The translations under genes were made by a program, and so were the position numbers. A DNA stretch of 64,000 bases from Okapia johnstoni (Eukaryota > Chordata > Mammalia > Artiodactyla > Giraffidae), in NCBI GenBank assembly GCA_024291935.2, contig CM044306.1, positions 17,493,001 through 17,557,000 of the forward strand, written 5' to 3'. Positions 61,046 through 64,000 of this stretch are shown one piece after another (within the stretch, counting starts at the first letter, position 1; the number at the start of each line of letters is the position of its first letter). A model generated the notes under the pieces. The model was not told the DNA's origin and did not search any database. It saw nothing but the letters and a program-made list of their open reading frames with translations.

Positions 61046-61189
61046 CTAGAAAACCCCAAGAGAGCTAACATTTCATGGCCTTTTCTTCTCAAGAGACTCT
61101 GGGGCAGGAGTTCCAACTGTGACCTCAAAACCCTCATTTTGGCCCTGTTACCTACCTTGGTCCGCAGCCCGTAGCCTCCTCTCATCCAT
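33250..61189 (-). CDS. DBF4B: DBF4B, CDC7 kinase regulatory subunit (exons 2-13)
   Basis: DBF4B (Drf1) binds and activates CDC7 kinase for replication and M-phase functions in the nucleus. Coding exons, 5' to 3': 61218-61156 (ATG at 61189), 53009-52855, 49101-48916, 47973-47923, 47113-47026, 45902-45829, 44153-44120, 42693-42648, 40220-40104, 35434-35326, 35199-35075, 34231-33250. All junctions keep frame, giving 666 residues. Motif N (BRCT-like, about residues 38-80: [24 protein letters not shown]), motif M region ([19 protein letters not shown], 223-241) and the DBF4-type zinc finger (C286, C289, H299 region, H305) are all visible. The last exon codes a 327-residue Pro/Ser-rich tail. An upstream exon ends at 61599 and joins in frame, but the ATG expected there by human homology reads AGG, so the exon 2 methionine (human Met17 equivalent) was chosen as start. 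Confidence 0.93.
35075..35199 (-). CDS. DBF4B: DBF4B exon 12 (zinc finger, second half)
   Basis: Residues 299-339, starting [10 protein letters not shown] (His ligands) then [20 protein letters not shown]. Acceptor aagcag, donor GTAAGC, ends in phase 2. Confidence 0.95.
35326..35434 (-). CDS. DBF4B: DBF4B exon 11 (zinc finger, first half)
   Basis: Residues 262-298, ending [16 protein letters not shown]. This holds the Cys pair of the DBF4-type zinc finger (motif C). Acceptor ccccag, donor GTGAGC. Confidence 0.95.
35838..35866 (-). mobile_element. L1 fragment left of BovB
   Basis: tgttaactgaagtatagttgattt resembles the antisense 3' end of mammalian L1. The element continues at 37592 beyond the BovB insertion. 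Confidence 0.6.
35867..37590 (+). mobile_element. BovB (RTE) LINE, RT-domain fragment
   Basis: 5' truncated BovB spanning much of the reverse transcriptase ([52 protein letters not shown]). A stop follows NICWII at 36489-36491 and the catalytic-site region reads YTDDTT, then a stop at 36856-36858. Further frameshift near 37430. Inactive copy in DBF4B intron 10. Confidence 0.93.
37592..38175 (-). mobile_element. L1 LINE 3' fragment right of BovB
   Basis: Antisense L1 3' region like that at 567-895. Contains an embedded AT/GT microsatellite (37826-37870). Confidence 0.78.
37826..37870. repeat. (GT)n/(AT)n microsatellite
   Basis: Runs of GTGTGTGTGT followed by about 30 bp of alternating TA. 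Confidence 0.9.
38280..39040 (+). mobile_element. Old, degraded L1 LINE fragment
   Basis: Sense L1M-like 3' ORF2 and downstream sequence (actgagatatggtttttgat, tttgacccggcatttcccct, aatccataccatggaatacc), heavily diverged. Confidence 0.65.
39780..39833 (+). mobile_element. BovA/Bov-tA 3' fragment
   Basis: cagtccatggggttgcaaag, then agtcagacatgactgagtga. Confidence 0.8.
40104..40220 (-). CDS. DBF4B: DBF4B exon 10 (motif M region)
   Basis: Residues 223-261. [19 protein letters not shown] is the conserved CDC7-binding M motif region. Acceptor gtttcag, donor GTGGGT. Confidence 0.95.
40338..40453 (-). mobile_element. CHR-2 type SINE
   Basis: Antisense; flanked by ctcacctgcccatctttt and ctcacttgcccagctttt, a diverged TSD. 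Lies about 115 bp from DBF4B exon 10, upstream of its acceptor. Confidence 0.87.
41161..41275 (+). mobile_element. CHR-2 type SINE
   Basis: ggacttatctggcagtccag head. Near-perfect TSD agtcttcttgg/agtctccttgg. Confidence 0.87.
42351..42492 (+). mobile_element. CHR-2 type SINE with 14-bp TSD
   Basis: gggacttccttggtggtcc head, AAAT-type tail. Perfect TSD aaggaaggaattca (42337-42350 and 42493-42506). Confidence 0.9.
42648..42693 (-). CDS. DBF4B: DBF4B exon 9
   Basis: Residues 208-222 ([15 protein letters not shown]). Acceptor cttccag, donor GTGAGT, ends in phase 2. Confidence 0.93.
44120..44153 (-). CDS. DBF4B: DBF4B exon 8 (34-nt microexon)
   Basis: Codes [11 protein letters not shown] (197-207), matching GTCPAAESRTRK in human. 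Acceptor attcag, donor GTCAGT, ends in phase 1. It is too short to stand out by itself, but the frame requires it. Confidence 0.88.
45105..45272 (-). mobile_element. Bov-tA SINE
   Basis: Antisense, cgaccccatggactgtagcc...catcagggaagccc. Confidence 0.88.
45829..45902 (-). CDS. DBF4B: DBF4B exon 7
   Basis: Residues 172-196 ([20 protein letters not shown]...), matching EMMMHVQQLSL...VKKQ of human. Basic tail KKQGPKKPE. Donor GTAGGT. Confidence 0.93.
47026..47113 (-). CDS. DBF4B: DBF4B exon 6
   Basis: Residues 143-171: a Gly/Ser-rich stretch then [17 protein letters not shown]. Acceptor tttccag, donor GTACCC, ends in phase 1. Confidence 0.93.
47923..47973 (-). CDS. DBF4B: DBF4B exon 5
   Basis: A 51-nt exon for [17 protein letters not shown] (residues 126-142), identical in pattern to the human protein. 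Acceptor cgccag, donor GTGAGC. Confidence 0.94.
48373..48657 (-). mobile_element. CHR-1 type SINE with 15-bp TSD
   Basis: tttatttttggctgcgctgggtcttc... antisense. Perfect TSD tcccctactgtttct at 48358-48372 and 48658-48672. Confidence 0.9.
48916..49101 (-). CDS. DBF4B: DBF4B exon 4 (rest of motif N)
   Basis: Residues 64-125 ([20 protein letters not shown]..., then a Ser/Pro-rich linker). Acceptor gtttcag, donor GTAAGA, phase 0 at both ends. Confidence 0.95.
49962..50510 (+). mobile_element. L1 LINE 3' fragment
   Basis: Sense: acccagcaattcctctccgag, ataatagctaaaaagcagaa, tgagagagaaacagaactct and the downstream 3' UTR-like part. Confidence 0.8.
50512..50668 (+). mobile_element. CHR-2 type SINE
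   Basis: gggacttctctgctagttcagtg head; A-rich tail. Confidence 0.85.
51341..51469 (-). mobile_element. CHR-2 type SINE
   Basis: Antisense: ttttttggctgcaccacacag...gagggaagtcccc. Confidence 0.85.
52290..52479 (+). mobile_element. L1 LINE 3' end
   Basis: aatgttctagaattgactgtg, then ctgaactgtatactttaaatggg and atatctcaataaag. This is the standard L1 3' terminus. Confidence 0.75.
52480..52585. repeat. Purine-rich GGAA/GA microsatellite
   Basis: About 105 bp of almost pure purine on the plus strand immediately after the L1 3' end, probably grown from its A-rich tail. Confidence 0.85.
52855..53009 (-). CDS. DBF4B: DBF4B exon 3 (motif N start)
   Basis: Residues 12-63, including [20 protein letters not shown] and [20 protein letters not shown]. 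Acceptor tgttttctag has a good pyrimidine tract and keeps the frame; a second AG 8 nt downstream would break it. Donor GTAGGT. Confidence 0.93.
53196..53472 (+). mobile_element. L1 LINE fragment
   Basis: Sense L1 3' sequence: gtgcagccactttagacaac, gacctggcaatcccactctt, atagcagcattattcactgc. It begins about 190 bp upstream (in gene orientation) of DBF4B exon 3. Confidence 0.78.
53473..53606 (+). mobile_element. CHR-2 type SINE
   Basis: ggacttccctggtggtccag head, aattaattaatttatg tail. Confidence 0.87.
53612..53927 (-). mobile_element. Two tandem Bov-tA units
   Basis: A full antisense unit to about 53807, then a partial second unit (gaatactggagtgggtagcc...gctatcagggaagccc) to 53927. Confidence 0.87.
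53935..54304 (+). mobile_element. BovB LINE, left part (split by L1)
   Basis: RT-domain fragment up to ...[10 protein letters not shown], then interrupted by an L1. Degenerate, with frameshifts. Confidence 0.92.
54305..54730 (-). mobile_element. Young 5'-truncated bovine L1 3' end
   Basis: A poly(T)-rich start (minus-strand poly(A)) is followed by ttagttgggggctaattact, typical of the bovine L1 3' end. Perfect 12-bp TSD tggaaaattctt at 54293-54304 and 54731-54742, lying in BovB sequence. Confidence 0.92.
54731..55772 (+). mobile_element. BovB LINE, right part
   Basis: Continues the BovB after the L1: RT catalytic YADD box ([12 protein letters not shown]) is intact here and the frame runs to KAER, stopping at 55388-55390. 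The tail tgactgagcgactgaactga ends the element. Confidence 0.93.
55882..56113 (-). mobile_element. CHR-1 type SINE
   Basis: Antisense: tgcggtgtcttctcttgtgg...gagccaccagggaaggcc. Confidence 0.83.
56375..56531 (-). mobile_element. CHR-2-like SINE
   Basis: ttggctgcactgggtcttag...attgccagggaaggtcc. Diverged. Confidence 0.78.
56533..56625 (-). mobile_element. L1 3' end fragment
   Basis: ttattgagcagtctaactgac, then acataatgattcaatatttg. Antisense L1 3' UTR. Confidence 0.65.
56951..56968. repeat. (TG)9 microsatellite
   Basis: Nine TG units. Confidence 0.9.
57545..57732 (+). mobile_element. L1 LINE fragment, left part
   Basis: gagcaacagacagacatttctc...gagataccacttcaaaccc. Sense L1, continued at 58041. 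Confidence 0.78.
57735..57942 (-). mobile_element. Bov-tA SINE in tRNA/SINE composite
   Basis: Antisense Bov-tA (gctgagtccctcagtcgtgtc...ctgagccacaagggaag). It sits next to a tRNA-like sequence inside one L1. Confidence 0.9.
57963..58036 (-). pseudogene. tRNA-Thr (UGU) derived pseudogene
   Basis: On the minus strand the sequence reads like the vertebrate tRNA-Thr(UGU) gene: A-box-like AGCTCAGGGTTTAGAGC, anticodon arm ACTGGTCTTATAAACCAGG, B-box-like AGTTCATATC and 3' GGGGCCT. The anticodon TGT is changed to TAT, and acceptor and T-loop bases are altered (for example AGTTCATAT instead of AGTTCAAAT). Not expected to be functional. Confidence 0.82.
58041..58365 (+). mobile_element. L1 LINE fragment, right part
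   Basis: aaacccactaggatggctttaac...tcaactaatgaatggataaaatg. Continuous with 57545-57732 once the insert is set aside. Confidence 0.78.
58366..59006. other. DBF4B intron 2, no recognised element
   Basis: AT-rich intronic DNA with no clear exon or transposon seen. Confidence 0.4.
59007..59290 (+). mobile_element. CHR-1 type SINE (sense)
   Basis: ttccctggtggctcagtggt head, then acccagtgcagtcaaaaataaataaataag at the end. Full length by eye. Confidence 0.85.
59343..60290 (-). mobile_element. BovB LINE fragment (antisense)
   Basis: On the minus strand: RT C-terminal part ([39 protein letters not shown]). The YADD box reads YADG here, with frameshifts; inactive. Confidence 0.92.
61015..61040. repeat. 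(AC)13 microsatellite
   Basis: Thirteen AC units, about 115 bp downstream of the DBF4B exon 2 donor. Confidence 0.95.
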
Positions 61190-61218
61190 TGAACTCTCCA
61201 GTTGAAGGCGATCGTTGC
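61156..61218 (-). CDS. DBF4B: DBF4B exon 2 (probable start codon)
   Basis: Acceptor tttttcag, donor GTAGGT. ATG at 61189-61187 opens [11 protein letters not shown]. The 29 nt before it are also open in frame with exon 1. Ends in phase 1. Confidence 0.85.
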
Positions 61219-61598
61219 CTGAAAAAGGACAAAACATCAGGTGAACTACCTCCACTAATATTCGACCTTCCATCATCCCCTCCTCCAACCTCTCAAATCC
61301 TGCACAATTTCCATCGAGGCTCCCGGGAACCCCAAGACTCAACTCCATCCCAACCCACATCCCCTCTCAACTTGCGGGCCTCCTTCCAGGCTCTTGTTCC
61401 CCCAGTTCCTCCGCCCCTTTAGACCTCTGTCCCCTCAATTCCTAAGACCCCTCTCCGGTCCCTCTACCCTCCCCAGCTCCCGTAACCTATCTGCTTCCCA
61501 ATTCCTGTGCCCACTTCCCAACCCCGAACCCCTCTTTAACTCCTTTGACCCTTTCCACCTTCCTTCTTATCCCTCCTTCCCGTTTTCGGCATCCGTAC

Positions 61599-61800
61599 CC
61601 TTTCCCGGATCCCTCCTCCAATTCTCTGCTCTTTCCCGGTCTCCGTACTCCTTCAAGGCCGCCGTATCCCAATCGCGGGCTCCATCGGCTCTTTCAGGCT
61701 CCCGTGCACCGACTGCTTTTCTGCAACTACAACATTTTCTCCAGGCGCCCTGGGCCGCGGGTTCGGTTTAAATTTCCTGTTGGCCCCGCCCCCAAAATTA
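61599..61800 (-). other. DBF4B: DBF4B exon 1 (5' UTR; 5' boundary approximate)
   Basis: The donor AAAGG|GTACGG ends at 61599. Read in phase with exon 2, the last codons give xxDPGKG, joining to [10 protein letters not shown]. This corresponds to the human N-terminus MSEPGKGDDCLELESSM as recalled. The codon at the human Met1 position (61617-61615) is AGG. A 10-codon out-of-frame uORF starts at 61685 and stops at 61653. Confidence 0.6.
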
Positions 61801-61860
61801 CGTAAGAGCTGCGAGACTGCCATACGGAGGCCCTCGGAGGACAATATTAGCTAGGTCAAC
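61640..61860 (-). promoter_or_regulatory. DBF4B: Probable DBF4B promoter
   Basis: TATA-less, moderately CG-rich. A GC box (ccccgccccc, 61784-61793) sits next to a palindromic TTACGTAA bZIP-type site (61798-61805), upstream of exon 1 for leftward transcription. The TSS was not determined. Confidence 0.5.
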
Positions 61861-63301
61861 CTCTCTCTTCCCCTTCATTTTTCACTCTGCTCTGTCTCTT
61901 CATCTGTCCACTTTTCATAGGCTTGAGATCTTCTGAGGTTTAATAGCCAGCGAGCTGGGGACTAGCAGTAGCGTCTTAGTGATTGTTCACATTGAGCTAG
62001 TTTGAAATTCCTAGGGGTTCAATAATAAATAACAAAATAAACCGAATGCTCATAGATAGAGCGTTTACAGTTTACATAAAGATTTCACATGCATAGAATT
62101 TCATCTTCACATCTTTTGTCTCCCCTCATTTTCCACTTATCCACCCAACCAAAAAAAAAAAAATCTCAAAAGTGGTGTCTCCATTCCTCACTTTCATGTT
62201 TTCTTCAGTTCACCTAATTAGAGCTTGATTCTCACCTCTCGCATCAAAACCGTCCTTACCCAGCCAACTGTGACCTCCATTTTCCCCAATCCTAGCTGAC
62301 TTCCAGAACGTTGAAACAGACTACTTCCTCCTTCTTGAAACACTTTCTTCCTTTTGCTTCCATTTCTACCCATTTTCACCTTACCTCAATGGGCTCCTTC
62401 TCCATCTCTTTTGCTGGATCCGATGCCACTTCCACTTACAAATGTTGGTGTGCACCAAGGCTTTAGCTTTTAGCCCTCTTCTCTTCCTATTAACACTTTC
62501 TCCCAGGGAGATCTCTTCCAACTCTGTAACTTTACAGTTCAGCTCTGTGTTAACGCCTGAGTTCTGACTTCTCCCCAGATCTCCAGACATATGGTCAAGT
62601 ACCTACTGGACATTTCCATTTAGGTGAAGACTATGCAGCTCAGGCTTAACAAGTTCAACATTTGTTCCACTGCCGCCCCCCCCCCAAAAAAAACAAACCT
62701 CCTCACCTATCCTTATCCCATCTCATTATCCACTCAGTTCAAACCAATGTTATATAAAAAAAAATTAAAAAATAAAAATTTTAAGTTATCTTTCAGAACT
62801 TTCCCTTATCCCCACACTACTCCCAAAACAAATTCTACCAATTCCAAAGTACCTCTTGAATCAGACCCAGCCACTGTAATTTCTTGCCTGAAGTACTACA
62901 GTTAATTCCTAACATAACTTCTACACTTAAATAGCTTTCTACCTCTTCCCAATATAATTCATTTTCCATGAGCAACCAGCATTATTCATTAAACCCATGG
63001 TAGAAGTGTATATACCACAAACACCTTGTATCCCTTCCAGTGGGGCCTCTCCCTGCAGAAGATTTGAGTTCCTGGGGAACTCAAGCTTGGCCATGTGACT
63101 TGCTTTGGCTGATGAAAATAAAAAGAAAACAAGTGACACATCACTTCCAAGAAAAAGTTTAAAAGCCAGGCTGGTTTATCAAGTTCTCTTTTCCCTTATC
63201 TAGCAATGTCCAGCCAGAGGGTACCCTGTCAACATGGGTTCCTTGGTGAAGAAGACTTCCAGCAAAACCGTGGGCAAGCCATAACTGACATGTAGCATGA
63301 G
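61861..63301. other. Upstream flank of DBF4B, no gene recognised
   Basis: AT-richer intergenic DNA with two short A-runs. No exon, tRNA or clear transposon seen. Confidence 0.45.
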
Positions 63302-63422
63302 TGATAGTCGTTCAGTAGTGTCCGACTCTTTGCGACCCCATGAACTATAGCCTGTCAGGCTCCTCTGTCCATAGAATTTTCCAGGCAAGAATACTGGAGT
63401 GAGTTGCCATTTCCTTCTCCAG
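63302..63422 (-). mobile_element. Bov-tA fragment with TSD
   Basis: gtcgttcagtagtgtccgac... antisense; flanked by perfect direct repeats gtagcatgag (63292-63301 and 63423-63432). Confidence 0.88.
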
Positions 63423-63490
63423 GTAGCATGAGCAAGAAATAAACCTTTGTTGTTGTAAGCTACTGAGATTTGGGCATCATTTATTACCTG

Positions 63491-63712
63491 GGGCTTCCCA
63501 TGTGGCTCAGTGGTAAAGAATCTGCCTGCCAATGCAGTAGACATTGCAGTAGACATGCAGGGTTTGATCCCTGGGTCGGGAAGATCCCCTGCAGGAGATA
63601 GCAATCTACTCCAGTTATTTCTTGCCTGAGAAATCCCACGGAGGAGCCTGGCGGGCTACGGTTCATGGGGTTGCAAAGAGTCAGACACAACTTAGTGACT
63701 AAACAACAACAA
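63491..63712 (+). mobile_element. Bov-tA SINE (sense, near full length)
   Basis: gggcttcccatgtggctcag head with the tRNA-like A and B boxes, ending gtgactaaacaacaacaacc. Confidence 0.92.
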
Positions 63713-63960
63713 CCAGAATCTAGCTCCAGTTTCTCAAAGTGTGGTTCAGCCCTTTCAGAAGGTTCTATGAGGTCAAAACTGTTTTTACAATGATACTAAA
63801 ATCATTATTCATTTTTGCTGTCAATGTGTCATGAATGTTCAGTAGAGTATGCAAAAGCAAAAATGAGAATCTAGCACTTTTTCATTATATCAGATATTTA
63901 AAAGATTTGCAGAAATGTAAAATAATGCCACTCTTTCAATTCCATTAAAAATGCATCATT

Positions 63961-64000
63961 GGGACTTCCCTGGTGGTGCAGTGGATAAGAATCCTCCTGC
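63961..64000 (+). mobile_element. CHR-2 type SINE, cut by window end
   Basis: gggacttccctggtggtgca head only. Confidence 0.85.

Noticed and set aside
61501..61771. Plus-strand open frames upstream of DBF4B exon 1
   Set aside because: Low-complexity Pro/Ser/Phe translations from a C/T-rich strand, overlapping the DBF4B promoter in antisense; no homology.
1..64000. CRISPR array, operon, phage or other prokaryotic system
   Set aside because: No regularly spaced repeats, ribosome-binding sites or dense coding. The window is clearly mammalian.

Overview
This is mammalian genomic DNA from a ruminant (cattle, sheep, goat or a close relative). It is dense in Bov-tA SINEs, CHR-1/CHR-2 SINEs with the typical 'acttccctggtggt' head, BovB (RTE) LINE fragments and bovine-type L1 3' ends. 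That combination is diagnostic of pecoran ruminants. The exact species cannot be fixed from the sequence alone.

Two protein-coding genes could be assembled exon by exon, both on the minus strand and head to tail. DBF4B (activator subunit of CDC7 kinase) runs from about 61.8 kb down to about 32.2 kb in 13 exons. ADAM11 (a catalytically dead, neuronal ADAM-family membrane protein) runs from about 27.1 kb down to about 6.5 kb in 26 exons. The DBF4B-ADAM11 order and shared orientation match human 17q21.31, which supports both assignments. All 26 ADAM11 exons and all DBF4B coding exons join in frame with AG acceptors and GT donors, giving predicted proteins of 777 and 666 residues.

Layout. 1-6.4 kb: intergenic DNA downstream of ADAM11, with a BovB/L1 nest, several SINEs and an unexplained 155-bp direct duplication. 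6.45-27.1 kb: ADAM11, with a long 3' UTR, densely packed 3' exons (9-17.4 kb), an 8.9-kb intron 2 and a CpG-island promoter. 27.3-32.2 kb: short spacer. 32.2-61.8 kb: DBF4B, whose introns hold most of the transposons, including a L1 inserted in a BovB with a perfect 12-bp target-site duplication, and a tRNA-Thr pseudogene joined to a Bov-tA inside an L1. 61.8-64 kb: upstream flank with more SINEs.

No prokaryotic feature, CRISPR array or novel enzyme system is present. The most interesting items are: replacement of the expected DBF4B start codon by AGG, so that translation probably starts at the exon 2 methionine; the tRNA-Thr/Bov-tA composite; an intragenic CpG island with GC and CCAAT boxes in ADAM11; an AT-rich homeodomain-like motif cluster in ADAM11 intron 2; and the 155-bp duplication.
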